Assembly: GCA_002304345.1 (NCBI GenBank)
Contig: NEUU01000005.1
Coordinates: forward strand, 1-64,000
DNA from: Verrucomicrobia bacterium Tous-C9LFEB
GTDB lineage: Bacteria > Verrucomicrobiota > Verrucomicrobiia > Methylacidiphilales > UBA1321
DNA: 64,000 nucleotides
Reading direction: 5' to 3'
In this document: positions 45,031-55,300 of the stretch, piece by piece
Layout: each line of letters begins with the position of its first letter
Numbering within the stretch: position 1 is the first letter of the stretch
Program-made: the position numbers and the translations under genes
Notes under the pieces: model-generated
Database searches by the model: none
What the model saw: only the letters and a program-made list of their open reading frames with translations
What the model was told of the DNA's origin: nothing

Positions 45031-45160
45031 GAGCATTTTAAAGTATTGTGCACAGAATATAGATGCCTTGCGGTTTTCTGTAGGGCGGCTCGGTGAGCCG
45101 CCGCGGCGCTTCACCGAAGCGCCCTACAGCAGCATGTGCAGCATACTTTAATATGCTCTA
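45029..45160. mobile_element. Composite MITE-like element (family M) with family B core, copy 2
   Basis: 132 bp: ends TAGAGCATTTTAAAGTAT... and ...ATACTTTAATATGCTCTA; core TGTAGGGCGG...CGCCCTACA at 45079-45127. Same design as 18138-18294 with different inner hairpins. Confidence 0.8.
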
Positions 45161-45169
45161 GCCATATTG

Positions 45170-45320
45170 GAGCAACGTCACGTTGCTCGACAAGCTCAGG
45201 ATGACGTGGAATGAAAGTAATGTTTGGCGATAACTTTCCACTCTCACCAGAATTCTTCGCTACGATTTGAGCTTACTTTCCCAACCCGTCATCCTGAGCT
45301 TGTCGAAGGATCAACTGAGA
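45170..45320. repeat. Family A palindromic element, copy 3
   Basis: The right end is standard (CGTCATCCTGAGCTTGTCGA then AGGATC). The left end is a variant in which the outer part is replaced by GCAACGTCACGTTGCTCGAC. The inner GTGGAATGAAAGTAATGTTT is shared with copy 2. The remaining spacer to 45731 shows no gene. Confidence 0.8.
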
Positions 45321-45731
45321 GGCAGAGCCGACTCCCTCTCTGGTTTTTCGCCCGACAGCCTGTACCTCGTACCTAGAACTTCGTACTTAGTACTTTTGCC
45401 GCCTCCTGCGGCAAAAATATCGCACACGCAGCTCACGTAGCCAACCTAACACAAACGTTCGTTCCGTTTTTCTGCTAGAACGGGAGTCATGCGCGAACTC
45501 CGCCCCTTTGAAATTTCCAATCTGAGATTTGAAATCACGCGGTTTGGTCGACACCGGCCGCGACACCCAACAGAGTCGGTCGATTCTTGTAGCCGTTTGT
45601 CGACGCTCTTTATTTTTGAGCGCTCTCCCCAAAAAGAGCGGAAAACGCGCTCGGCGGGACTTTACATTGTTTAAAATAGCAATACACTCATCGACACTTT
45701 AGCGGGCAATTAACGATTAAATAGTCAAATT

Positions 45732-47387
45732 ATGAGCAACCTTCGTTTTCCTCTGGGAATCTTCACCGCAATCCTCTTGAGCCTTGGCCTGCTCACCACT
45801 TTCGGAGCGGAATCTACTCCGCCGATGAAGTCAGGCGACGTTCTCTACACGCTCGATCTGGCCGATACGGCGGCGTTGGCCAAGGCTCTGCCGCAAGGCG
45901 CGACCATTGTGAAGGAAGGTCCCACGGGCGGACTCTGTCTGCGGGTCACGGTGGCACCGGACCAAGCCAAGCTGGGCAAGGAAAACACGATGCTCAACCT
46001 GCCGGTCGACCTGAGCCGCTGGCAGGGCATGCAGGTGATGCTCATCGCGCAAGTCCGCGCGGAAGGGGTGACCAAGCCGGACCAGAGCTACAACGGGGTG
46101 AAGCTCCAACTGCACTACGATTCTCCGGCCAGGGGCAAGCAATGGCCGGGCGTGAGTGGCGGCGTCTTCGGCACCTTTCCGTGGAAGGAAGTTTACGGGA
46201 TCGCCAACATTGAAAGCGACGCCACGAAGGGATGGTTGCAACTGGGTTTGCAGGGGAGTTCCGGCACGGTCTGGATGAGCGATGTGCGGATTGTGGCGTG
46301 GCGCCAAAAAGTGGTCCGTTCCGCGCCGGCGGCCAACGCTCCGGCGGCGTTCCGGGGACACTCCCTGCCTCGCCTGCGCGGGGTGATGAGTCCGAACGCC
46401 TTCAAGGTGGAAGATTTTGACACGCTCGCGAAATGGAACGTCAATCTCATCCGCTGGCAGATGACGCGCGACTGGGGCAAGGCCGGTACGGATCAGGATC
46501 TGGCCGAGTACGACCAATGGCTGAACGGCAAACTGGATGATCTGGCCAAGGCGCTCGATGCGGCTGCCGCGCGCGGAATCAAAGTGGTCGTCGATTTGCA
46601 TTCGCCTCCTGGTGGTCGCCTCGAAGACCGCTCCATGCGCATGTTTTACGAGAAACCCTACGCCGATCATTTTGTCGCGGTCTGGGAACGCATGGCCCGC
46701 CGCTTCAAGGGTCATCCCGCCGTGTGGGGCTATGATCTCGTCAATGAGCCGGTGCAAAATCGTCCTTCGCCGGCGGGGCTGCTCGACTGGTATGGATTGC
46801 AGGTTCGCGCGGCCAAGGCGGTTCGCGCCATCGATGACAAGGTGCCGATTATCTTCGAAGTGGATCAATGGGATGCCCCGGCGGTCTTCGATTACCTCCA
46901 GCCGACGGATGTTCCCGGCGTCATCTACCAAGTCCACATGTACCAGCCCGGCAGTTTCACCCATCAGGGCGTGCATGGGGCGTGGGGCGAGGCCAGTGGC
47001 AAGGCGGGCGTGGTATATCCCGGCATGATCGAAGGACGTCCGTACGACCGCGAGATGTTGCGGAAAATTCTCGAGCCCGTGCGCGCGTTTCAGGTGGCGC
47101 ACAACGCGCACATCTTCGTGGGCGAATTCAGCGCGATTCGCTGGGCCCCCGGCGGAGCCAAATATCTCGAGGATTGCACGGCCATCTTCGAGGAATATGG
47201 CTGGGACTGGACTTATCACGCCTTCCGCGAATGGGCGGGCTGGAGTGTCGAACATGCCGATCTGCCCTACAACCGCGACAATCATCCGGTGGCGGAAAAA
47301 CCGACCGAGCGTTTCCTGGCGTTGAAGAAATGGTTTGATCAAAATCAGCGAGCTCCGATTCCGGCGCCTGCGAAAGAAGTGAAGTAA
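45732..47387 (+). CDS. Secreted GH5-like glycoside hydrolase
   Basis: 551 residues. Signal peptide (FPLGIFTAILLSLGLLTTFG), an N-terminal beta-sandwich of about 180 residues, then a GH5-type TIM-barrel (about 210-540): RGVMSPNAF, VVVDLHSPPGG, the acid/base Glu339 in WGYDLVNEP, YQVHMYQPGSFTHQG, the nucleophile Glu465 in IFVGEFSAIRW, and WDWTYHAFREWAGWSVE. Probably cleaves plant or algal beta-glucan or mannan outside the cytoplasm. Confidence 0.88.
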   Translation: MSNLRFPLGIFTAILLSLGLLTTFGAESTPPMKSGDVLYTLDLADTAALAKALPQGATIVKEGPTGGLCLRVTVAPDQAKLGKENTMLNLPVDLSRWQGMQVMLIAQVRAEGVTKPDQSYNGVKLQLHYDSPARGKQWPGVSGGVFGTFPWKEVYGIANIESDATKGWLQLGLQGSSGTVWMSDVRIVAWRQKVVRSAPAANAPAAFRGHSLPRLRGVMSPNAFKVEDFDTLAKWNVNLIRWQMTRDWGKAGTDQDLAEYDQWLNGKLDDLAKALDAAAARGIKVVVDLHSPPGGRLEDRSMRMFYEKPYADHFVAVWERMARRFKGHPAVWGYDLVNEPVQNRPSPAGLLDWYGLQVRAAKAVRAIDDKVPIIFEVDQWDAPAVFDYLQPTDVPGVIYQVHMYQPGSFTHQGVHGAWGEASGKAGVVYPGMIEGRPYDREMLRKILEPVRAFQVAHNAHIFVGEFSAIRWAPGGAKYLEDCTAIFEEYGWDWTYHAFREWAGWSVEHADLPYNRDNHPVAEKPTERFLALKKWFDQNQRAPIPAPAKEVK

Positions 47388-47486
47388 AATTCTGTAACTT
47401 AAAGCAGAAACCAGACAAGCGACGCGCCTCGACCCGCGGCGTGAATCGGTGAGAGAGTGGGAACTCCGGCACGCTGCCGGGTTCCT

Positions 47487-48191
47487 ATGACAGCTCAACG
47501 CGCTTTTAGTTTGATCGAACTTCTGGTCGTCGTGGCAATCATCGCGGTGCTCGCTGCCCTCTGCATGCCAGCATATCAAAATGCGCGCGCTTCCGCCCGG
47601 CGTGTGGAGTGTCAGCAAAATCTCAAACAGATCTACGCGGGACTGGTTTCCTACGCGGGCGAGAATAACAATATGTTGCCGCCGGCCTATGTGAGTACCG
47701 AAACGGGCAATGACGGGCAGGAGCAATCCTGGGGTTACTTCATTTGGCCCTACCTGTATGGCAGTTTCTCCACGTGGAAATATCCCGAAAACTGCCTGCA
47801 GATGGGAACGCCCGTTTATTCCGTGTGCAGGCGAAATGCATTCCGCTGTCCGGCTACGAAACAGAAAATGGTACCGGTGCCGGGCGCGCCCTCGACATCG
47901 GTCAAGGCCCGCTACTCCTATGGACTGAACTGCGACCCGGCCCGGCTTCTCGGTGCGACGACCAGCCGTGCGTTACCGATTCCGCTCCTCAGTGTACCCG
48001 CCTCCACTACGACCGCGATGATCATGGAAACGAGTTTCCCCGTCGGCAATCGCTACGGCTATTTCGAAGCCTATGGACTCATCCCGCACATGGGTGGCGT
48101 GAACGTCCTCTTCTTTGATGGCCATTGCGAAGGACTGGCCCTGGCACAAGTGCCCACCGATCAGAACAGCCTGTTCTGGATGGGACATTAG
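47487..48191 (+). CDS. Prepilin-like protein with H-X9-DG C-terminus
   Basis: 234 residues. A type IV pilin-like N-terminal ([20 protein letters not shown], processing before F) is followed by a globular domain ending in [13 protein letters not shown], the H-X9-DG motif of the large Planctomycete/Verrucomicrobial family of pseudopilins. Processing would need a prepilin peptidase such as the one at 57893. It follows the GH5 gene by 99 bp, suggesting surface display linked to polysaccharide use (inference). Start at the second in-frame ATG (MTAQRAF). Confidence 0.88.
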   Translation: MTAQRAFSLIELLVVVAIIAVLAALCMPAYQNARASARRVECQQNLKQIYAGLVSYAGENNNMLPPAYVSTETGNDGQEQSWGYFIWPYLYGSFSTWKYPENCLQMGTPVYSVCRRNAFRCPATKQKMVPVPGAPSTSVKARYSYGLNCDPARLLGATTSRALPIPLLSVPASTTTAMIMETSFPVGNRYGYFEAYGLIPHMGGVNVLFFDGHCEGLALAQVPTDQNSLFWMGH

Positions 48192-48201
48192 TCGGGACCG
48201 A

Positions 48202-48963
48202 TTACAGCTTCCCCGTAATTTCCGCGGCGGCTTCGCGACACAGACGAGTCATCAGTTTGCGCGAGCGGAGCGGCTCTTCTGCGGGAAGAAAGCCACCCAT
48301 CGCGGCCAGTACATCGCCGCCGGGGGAGAAAATTGGCACCGCCACGCGGAACCAGTAACCGTCCCAGCTATCGTCGGGAAAATCGGGTTGCGAAAAACCA
48401 AGGCGGCGCACCTTGGCGAGAAAATCCTCCAGCCGTTCGCGCGAATGCCAAAGCGGTTTGCCCAGCCGATCAAAGTTGTGCGCGCGAAAGTAGTCCTGCA
48501 CTTCGTCCGGATGCGCATAGGCCAGAAAGAGCAGTGAGCTGGCCTTGATATACGGCTCCACGTGATATTCCCGGCGACGAATCAGCACGCCGGGGCGGCG
48601 CGACTGCACGCAGAGCCGCTGATAGGTATGGGGATGTTCGTACTCCAGGAGATTGAAATTGCCATCCGGCATCTGCGCTTGCGTGCGCACCATCACCTTG
48701 CCCGCCACGGAGAGCAAATGACGGCCATCGTCGAGAGTCTTGAGTTCGGTGAGCGCGTGCCCGAGCGAGAAACGGATCGGATGCTTGCGGCGGACGAGGA
48801 AGTGTTCCGCTTCGAGCGTGCGAATGAATTTGTAAACCGTATTCGGCTTCGCTCCCACTGCCTCGGCGATCTGGTTGAGGGTTCGGCCGTCCTCCACGCC
48901 AGCAACGGCGTAGAGGATGCGGGCCACGCGTTGGACCGATTGTAGGGGATTTCCAGCGGGCAT
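48202..48963 (-). CDS. IclR-family transcriptional regulator (second)
   Basis: 253 residues: wHTH (PLQSVQRVARILYAVAGVED, AVGAKPNTVYKFIRTLEAEH) and a diverged effector domain. It converges on the prepilin-like gene and is divergent from the PEP-CTERM gene with an 86 bp spacer, which is its most likely target (inference). Confidence 0.88.
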   Translation of the reverse strand: MPAGNPLQSVQRVARILYAVAGVEDGRTLNQIAEAVGAKPNTVYKFIRTLEAEHFLVRRKHPIRFSLGHALTELKTLDDGRHLLSVAGKVMVRTQAQMPDGNFNLLEYEHPHTYQRLCVQSRRPGVLIRRREYHVEPYIKASSLLFLAYAHPDEVQDYFRAHNFDRLGKPLWHSRERLEDFLAKVRRLGFSQPDFPDDSWDGYWFRVAVPIFSPGGDVLAAMGGFLPAEEPLRSRKLMTRLCREAAAEITGKL

Positions 48964-49049
48964 AAAATTCCGGATCTATGATCCAGTGTTTTCGCTCCCT
49001 TGGCAAGTTTAGGATTCCGTGAAATTGTGGCCAATGAAACAATGATCGC

Positions 49050-49865
49050 ATGAAAACGATCCGAGCTTGTTCCTTCGCTCTGCTGCCCTGCCTGGCCTTT
49101 TTCGTTCTGGCTTCCGGCGTTTTTTCGGCGCAGGGCGCGCTCTATTCTGAAACCTTCGACAACACCTCTGGTGCGAATAAGACGTCCGGACAGATTGGTT
49201 GGTCAGCTTTTGTTGGAAGTAGCGCCCTCAATCTTACCAATGTGGCGGGTGTCACCAATACGGATTACGTGGCGGTGGCCTCGGCCGCTGGTAATCCCGG
49301 TACCCCGAACGGATTTATTTTTGCCAATAACGGGGCGACCGCGAATCAGACCTTTGCGTTGGTCGATACCACGTTGAGCAGTCCGGTGACACTGGCCAAT
49401 GGCGATTCCATTACCTGGACAATGGGCAACAATTCCGCCACCGCCACGGCCCAGATTCTGATTCAGATCGGGGGCGACGGCTCGGTGGGCAGTGGGTCCT
49501 GGTATGTGTCGACCGCCACCCGGACTTCCAGCTCTCTCAACACGGCGTCGTTTCAAAGTGCAAGCGAGAGTGCCGTGACGGCGACGCTCACCTTTTCCAC
49601 GAGCATGAGCTCCTGGAAAGAGTTTACGCTCTCGGGTGGCAACAGCATGGCGGTTGGCAACACTCTGTTGGCGGACTTGAGCTCCACGACCATCACCGGC
49701 ATTGGTTTTTATCTCGTGGATACGGCAGGTGTGGGTAGCTCCATGCGACTCGACACGTTGCAGATTGTTCCCGAGCCCGGCTCGCTGGCCTTGGTGCTGG
49801 CGGCTGGATTGGCGAGCCTGTTGTGCGCCCGCCGCCGTCAGAGTCGAGCGGAGCATGTCAGATGA
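49050..49865 (+). CDS. PEP-CTERM sorted surface protein
   Basis: 271 residues: signal peptide (FALLPCLAFFVLASGVFSA), a Ser/Thr/Asn/Gly-rich beta-sheet domain with the lectin-like start ALYSETFDNTSG, and a C-terminal sorting tag VPEPGSLALVLAAGLASLLC followed by ARRR. The tag is recognised by an exosortase (not in this window) for export to the surface or matrix. Confidence 0.92.
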   Translation: MKTIRACSFALLPCLAFFVLASGVFSAQGALYSETFDNTSGANKTSGQIGWSAFVGSSALNLTNVAGVTNTDYVAVASAAGNPGTPNGFIFANNGATANQTFALVDTTLSSPVTLANGDSITWTMGNNSATATAQILIQIGGDGSVGSGSWYVSTATRTSSSLNTASFQSASESAVTATLTFSTSMSSWKEFTLSGGNSMAVGNTLLADLSSTTITGIGFYLVDTAGVGSSMRLDTLQIVPEPGSLALVLAAGLASLLCARRRQSRAEHVR

Positions 49866-49889
49866 AATGATGGTTGCGAGTGCCTTGCT

Positions 49890-49944
49890 GTAAAAAGACA
49901 TTCTGCTCGCACAACCCATTACATCACGAGACATGATCCACTAG
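49890..49944. repeat. Family B flank without the palindrome
   Basis: TGTAAAAAGACATTCTGCTC... ending ATCACGAGACATGATCCACT matches the right flank of the element at 29832, but the TGTAGGGCG...CGCCCTACA core is missing: TGTA joins directly to AAAAGACATT. Confidence 0.75.
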
Positions 49945-50035
49945 GTTCTACCGGCCCCCCTCGGTTCAGCGGCACGCTGGCCTGCGAGCAGGTCTTGCGC
50001 TTTTCGGGACAAGTTCCTAGTCTCGATTTTTCACC

Positions 50036-51010
50036 ATGACTGCCCCGAGCCGTATTCTCCTCGTCAAACCCAGCGCTCTCGGGGATGTCATCCAGGCGCT
50101 GCCGGTGGCGACCGGCCTGAAACGTCAGTGGCCGCAAGCGCGGATCGACTGGATCATCAACGACGCGTATCAGGATCTGCTGGTTGGTCATCCGGCCATT
50201 GATCGGCTGGTGCTTTATCCCCGCCGCCGATGGAAGACCCCGCTTTGCCTGCCGGAAGTCTGGCGTTGGGCGCGTGACTTGCGTCAACAACAGTACGACC
50301 TCGTGATCGATCTGCAGGGCCTGTTGCGCAGTGGATTGATGACCGCCGCGACCAAGGCCCCGCGTCGGATCGGACTTGCGTCCGCCCGCGAAGGGGCCCG
50401 CCATTTCTACACCGAGCGGATCGATGACTATCCTCTCGCCGCAGCGGAACGTTATCTCTGCGCCTTGGAACATCTCGGCATCGCCCCGCAACGTTTCGAT
50501 TTCCAGCTCAAGCCGACCGCGCCGCTGCCGGAGCCGCTCGCCGGGCGGACCGGTCGGTACATCGTCCTGCATCCCTATTCCCGCTGGCATACGAAGCTGT
50601 GGCCATGGCGCAATTACCAGACCTTGATCAATCAAATGCCGCAACAGCACTTCGTCCTTTTGGGCGAGGGTCCGTGGTTTCCCATCGAAGGCGAGAACCT
50701 CACCGATCTGCGCGGCACGCTGAGCTTAACGACGTTAATGACCGTCCTCGCGAACGCCCAAGCCGTGCTCAGCACCGACTCCGGCCCGGCGCATTTGGCT
50801 GCCGCACTGGAGGCTCCCACCCTCGTGCTCTTCGGTGCAACGGACTGGCACCGCACCAAGCCCGCCGGGCGTAAGGTCAAGGTTCTCACCCATGACGTTT
50901 TTTGTGCACCGTGCCTAAAACGGCGTTGTTATCGAGATGTGCCGATGGAATGTTTGACCGGAATTTCTCCGGAGACTGTGGCAAACCAATTATCGATACT
51001 CTTGCGGTAG
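50036..51010 (+). CDS. Glycosyltransferase family 9 (heptosyltransferase-like)
   Basis: 324 residues. GT9 pattern: ILLVKPSALGDVIQALPVAT, LVIDLQGLLRSGLM, the IVLHPYSRWHTKLWPW sugar-nucleotide region, VLSTDSGPAHLAAALEAPTL, LFGATDWHRTKP. Such enzymes add heptose or a similar sugar to LPS core. The CAPCLKRRCYRDVPMECL tail resembles that of WaaF/C proteins. No other LPS gene adjoins. Confidence 0.9.
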   Translation: MTAPSRILLVKPSALGDVIQALPVATGLKRQWPQARIDWIINDAYQDLLVGHPAIDRLVLYPRRRWKTPLCLPEVWRWARDLRQQQYDLVIDLQGLLRSGLMTAATKAPRRIGLASAREGARHFYTERIDDYPLAAAERYLCALEHLGIAPQRFDFQLKPTAPLPEPLAGRTGRYIVLHPYSRWHTKLWPWRNYQTLINQMPQQHFVLLGEGPWFPIEGENLTDLRGTLSLTTLMTVLANAQAVLSTDSGPAHLAAALEAPTLVLFGATDWHRTKPAGRKVKVLTHDVFCAPCLKRRCYRDVPMECLTGISPETVANQLSILLR

Positions 51011-51153
51011 TATTTGCTTATAAGTCACATACAGGAGATGGCTCGTCTCCTTATGAGCCCGTATCACCGTGTCGCCAAAATGTCACTTGTCGAAATGCGT
51101 TTGACTTGGCATGAAAGTAGCCTATCTAATATAAAAACAAAGGACACAACACT

Positions 51154-51939
51154 ATGAACGATAATCGCAACAAAAGCTGGAATAACCAGACTGTGATCGA
51201 AGAAGTCAAAGCTTGGAATCAAGCCGGGAAGCCTCTCTATTCCCACTACATGCGGCAAAACTATCAGGAACTGCTCGCCGCGGGCATCCGTTACTACGGT
51301 TCCTGGCGCACGGCGGTCGAGGCCGCTGGCATTGCTTACGACAGCATCCGCAAATACCGCGACTGGTCCAAGGAACGTATCATTTCCACCATCCAGGAAC
51401 TCGAGAAGCAAGGGGTCGACCTTTCCTTCCGCTCGATGATGCTCAGCAAGTACGCCCCCATGGTCTACGCGGCAATCCGCCCGAACCATTTCGGCTCGTG
51501 GAAGGACGCCCTCGCCGCCGCCGGCCTGGCTCCGGAAGAAATCTACCGTTACCGCTCTTGGGACGATGACCAGATCATCACCGAGATCAAGCGCCTCAAG
51601 GAATCGGGCGCGGATCTCAGCTCCAAGAAGATGGACGAAACGGCCAACCCGCTCATCGCCACCGCCCGTCGCCGTTTCGGCAACTGGGGCGCGGCCCTCG
51701 AGCGCGCCGGTATCGATTACAACCTGATCCGCCGCCGTCGCCGTTGGACGCGCGAACAGATCCTGGGTGAAATCCGTGAGCTCAATACCAAGGGTGCGGA
51801 TCTGCGCAGCGGTGAAATCCGCCGCCAGAACCCGGCTCTCTTCGCCGCCGCTTGCAAGCCTCGCTTCTTCGGTAGCTGGAGCAAGGCCCTTCAAGCCTCG
51901 CAGGTGTCGGACCGCTCGCAAAGCGGCATCGCCGCCTAA
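51154..51939 (+). CDS. Four-repeat HNH-associated-repeat (HARE-like) protein
   Basis: 261 residues made of four tandem units of about 62-65 residues (about 9-62, 71-126, 136-188, 198-250). Each has W-x4-I-x2-I-x2-L-x3-G-x-D-L, then A(A), then FGSW-x2-AL-x-AAG. This is the repeat found beside homing endonucleases and in planctomycete/verrucomicrobial regulators; it is thought to bind DNA. Here there is no nuclease domain. Rich in Arg in the inter-repeat linkers (IRRRRRWTRE). It has its own terminator. Confidence 0.75.
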   Translation: MNDNRNKSWNNQTVIEEVKAWNQAGKPLYSHYMRQNYQELLAAGIRYYGSWRTAVEAAGIAYDSIRKYRDWSKERIISTIQELEKQGVDLSFRSMMLSKYAPMVYAAIRPNHFGSWKDALAAAGLAPEEIYRYRSWDDDQIITEIKRLKESGADLSSKKMDETANPLIATARRRFGNWGAALERAGIDYNLIRRRRRWTREQILGEIRELNTKGADLRSGEIRRQNPALFAAACKPRFFGSWSKALQASQVSDRSQSGIAA

Positions 51940-51974
51940 GGCAGGGCTGAGCCCTTCACACGGTAAACAATTCG

Positions 51975-52009
51975 AAACGGCCGGAGCCTTCTGAGGTTCC
52001 GGCCGTTTT
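51975..52009 (+). terminator. Intrinsic terminator of the repeat-protein gene
   Basis: AAACGGCCGGAGCC-TTCTGA-GGTTCCGGCCGTTTT: 12-13 bp stem with one mismatch, T-tract following, 36 bp after the stop. Confidence 0.88.
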
Positions 52010-52072
52010 CGTTTGAAGAACTGCGTTTTTCAATTGAGTTGATCACGCCTGAATTATCTCAAACCATCCCGG

Positions 52073-52296
52073 CCGATCCTTCGACAAGCTCAGGATGACG
52101 TGGAATGAAAGTAGTGTGTTGGGTTACTTTCCACTCTCACAAGAACTCGTCGCTATCACTTGAGATTACCTCCCCAATTCGTCATCCTGAGCTTGTCGAG
52201 CAACGTGACGTTGCATCCAATACCGCTGACGCCAGATGCATAATACTGGGTCCAGCGTCACGCTGGTCATCCTGAGCTTGTCGAAGGATCAGTTGA
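52073..52296. repeat. Family A element, copy 4, with nested family C insertion
   Basis: Left end CCGATCCTTCGACAAGCTCA..., inner GTGGAATGAAAGTAGTGTGT..., first right end ...TTGTCGAGCAACGTGACGTTGC (variant, to 52214), then a family C repeat (52226-52266), then a second standard right end ...CTTGTCGAAGGATC. So the element has two successive right ends. The nested layout shows repeated insertion. Confidence 0.78.
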
Positions 52297-52337
52297 GATG
52301 GTTTAGGATGCGACAATCCCCTTGAAATCCGCGCTCA

Positions 52338-55300
52338 CTACGGCACCACCCGGATGTAATCGATACTGAAGGTGGTGCCTGCGGTCGCGCCAGTATCCAC
52401 CGGATCAAACCGGAATCGCCGGATGACTCCAGTCCATGTCGCCACAGCACTCATATCGAGGGTGTATTCGGTATAGCCCGTGTCGTTGGCGGTGATGGCG
52501 AAGTTCTTGGCCTTGGTCTCGCTATAGCTGCCGTCCGCGTTGGTGATGAAGTAGAATTTGGCGGCGGTCCCGGTCGTCGCGTTTTTCAGCTTCACCTTGA
52601 TCTTCTTGTAGAGCGAGGCATTGATGTTGCAATTGTCCGCCGAGAGAATACTGGGGTCGGTGCCGGTGATGGCTCCTTCCAGACAGCCATTATTCTGCAC
52701 GACGCCGCTCGTCTGGAAATTCGCCGTCCACCCTTCCGTGCCCGCATCGAGCGAACCGAATTCCCACGACCGGCCATCGGAGACCACCTTGATGTAGTCG
52801 ATGCTGAAGGTCATGCCGGAGACCGCCCCGACATTGACCGGGTCCAGGCGCAACTGCCGGATCGTTCCGGTCCAGGTCGCGACGGTGCTCATATCGAGGG
52901 TGTACTCGGTGTAGCCGGTATCATTGACGACGAGCGGGAAGTCCTTGCCCTTGGACTCACTGTAGGTGCCGTCGGTGGTGGTGAGGAAAAAGACCTTGGC
53001 TGAAGTGCCCGCGGTGGCGTTCTTCAAGCGCACCTTGATGACTTTGTAGAGCGAGGCATCGATCGCGTAGCCATCCCGCGAGAACAGGCACGGATCGGTT
53101 CCCGTGATGCTTCCTTCCAGGAAACCTTTGTTCTGGGTCAAGCCGCTGACCTGACTGTTGCCGGTCCATCCCTCCGTGTCGGCATAGAGGGAATCGAACG
53201 CCCAGATGCGGCCTTCCCAACCGCGCGTGTAGAGGACGTTGAAGCGCGCTTTCTGGGCGGCGTTCGGCTTGGTGTAGGTCACACTGCCCGTCGTGTAGGC
53301 CGTGCGGATGCCGTCCAGATAACCGAAACCCGCGAGATTCGTCGGGCAAATATAATGCCCTTCACCATACTCGTTCCAGTTATCGTACATCACCATTGAA
53401 CTGCTCAGCAGGCCGGAGAGCGTGGTGGAAGGCAGGAAGGTGTCCCGCATCCACGCGCTCATCGAACCGAAATTCGTCAGGGTCGTGTAGGCCGCGCCGG
53501 AAAAGACCACGTCCCACGCTTCACCGCTTTGACCCTGCCCGGCATTCGCGATGGGCATGAGTTCCGATCCCGCATCCCGCTGCGCGATGAGTCGGCTCTG
53601 TGTCGTGCCAATCACATTCCCACCCCAATACGCATAGCAGTAATCGATGCCCGCATTGTAGAGATTATCCATCACGGCTTTATCGGAACCCGAGTACGAA
53701 GCCAGCACAACCACGCCGTCGAATCCTTCCGCCACGAGCGCGGCCCGCAGGGCGGTGATGGAATTCTTCATGGCGTTGTTCGCGAGGTTGATCCACGAGG
53801 TTGCGCAACCAATGCTGATGACGGGGTACCCTTTCGTCGCGCCGGGAATCACGTAGTACCGCGAGTCCTTGAAATAGTATTCAATCCAGTAGGGAAGAAT
53901 ATAGGTGGAGAAATCCGACGCCGTGCAGGCTGCGAGCGAGTAATCGGCGATGGCGAATTTCACCTTATCGGAATATTTCGCGTAGAAATAGGCATTGTGA
54001 AGGGGACCGTCGGTGTACTCGAACAAGGGCTCCTTCATCGAGGGGCCATCGTTGTTGCGGTACCAGCAATCGAGGAAGAAATTCACGCCCGAATCGGCCA
54101 TCCACTTGAGTTGCCAATCCATCGCCTCGGGTTTGCCATTATCGAAGAAACCGATGTAGGGATCATGATTCGGGTAGCGATAAATCCAGTCCCACCCGCA
54201 ATGATGGCCGTCGCGCCATCCGGCGAAGAACGATTGCATGCCGACCTTGTATCCGCGACTCGTCACAGTCTGCACGGCAGGCACGTAGTCCGCTGCGTCG
54301 GGTTGGAAATCGTACACGTAAATGTCATCGGCCCAGAGCGTGCCGGCTCCCGCCGTGGAAGAACTGAAGAGCACATTGTCGAGCGTCGTGGCCGAAGTGG
54401 CGAAGGCCACTTGGGAACCTTTCAATTTGCCGTTGATGTAGATGTCCGCTTTTTGCGTCGCGGGATTGGCGATCACGCGGACGATGTACCAGACGTTCGC
54501 CTTGTAGTTGGGCCAGAGCGAAACCGCCGTGCCGCCACTATTCAGATACGCCAGCGCGCCGCCGGAGGTGGTGAAGGTCAAGGCCGTGGTCGATCCATTG
54601 CGCAACTGGGTCGTTACGCCGTCAACTTTCACCGGGAGCATGAATTTGAATTCCCACACGAGCTTGCTGCTGCTCGTCGCGAAGGAGCGTCCCAGCGTGG
54701 CGGCCGCAGTGACGGACGTGTCCTCGAGTTTGAAGCTCAACATGTCCTTCGGATTGCTGCCATGCGCGAGCTGCGCCGCGGAAGTTCCTCCCGCCGTGGT
54801 CGCGGTCCAATTATCCGGAACCACCCCAGCCCGGGCGTTGGTGAAACGCTCGTACAGTTTGTAGCCCTTGGTGATGGTCAGGTAATAGAGGTTCTCCACC
54901 CCGGTCGCGGTCACCGGTGTGCCGACGTAAAATTGCGCCGCCTGGGTGAGCGTCGTCGAGCGAAACACCGTGCTGCCGATTGCCTTCTGCACGCCGTCGA
55001 TGAAGACCGTAGCCGAGACGTTCGGCAACGAGATATCCGCATGCACCGTGTACGCCTGCCCGGCCGTGTAGTTGGTAATCAGCGCCACGAACGCTCCACT
55101 GGAATTTTCGTAACCGAAATTGCCACCTGAGGTGAGGAACTTGAGAAGCGGGCTGGTCCGATCCGCATTCACCGACCAGACCATTCCGTCAACCTTGGCG
55201 GGCAGCATGAACTTGAACTCGACGCTGATCGTGCCAGTACCTTGCGGCAGAAACGATTTCCACATTTCAATTCCGCCAGTGGCGCTGGAGTCGGTCAGGG

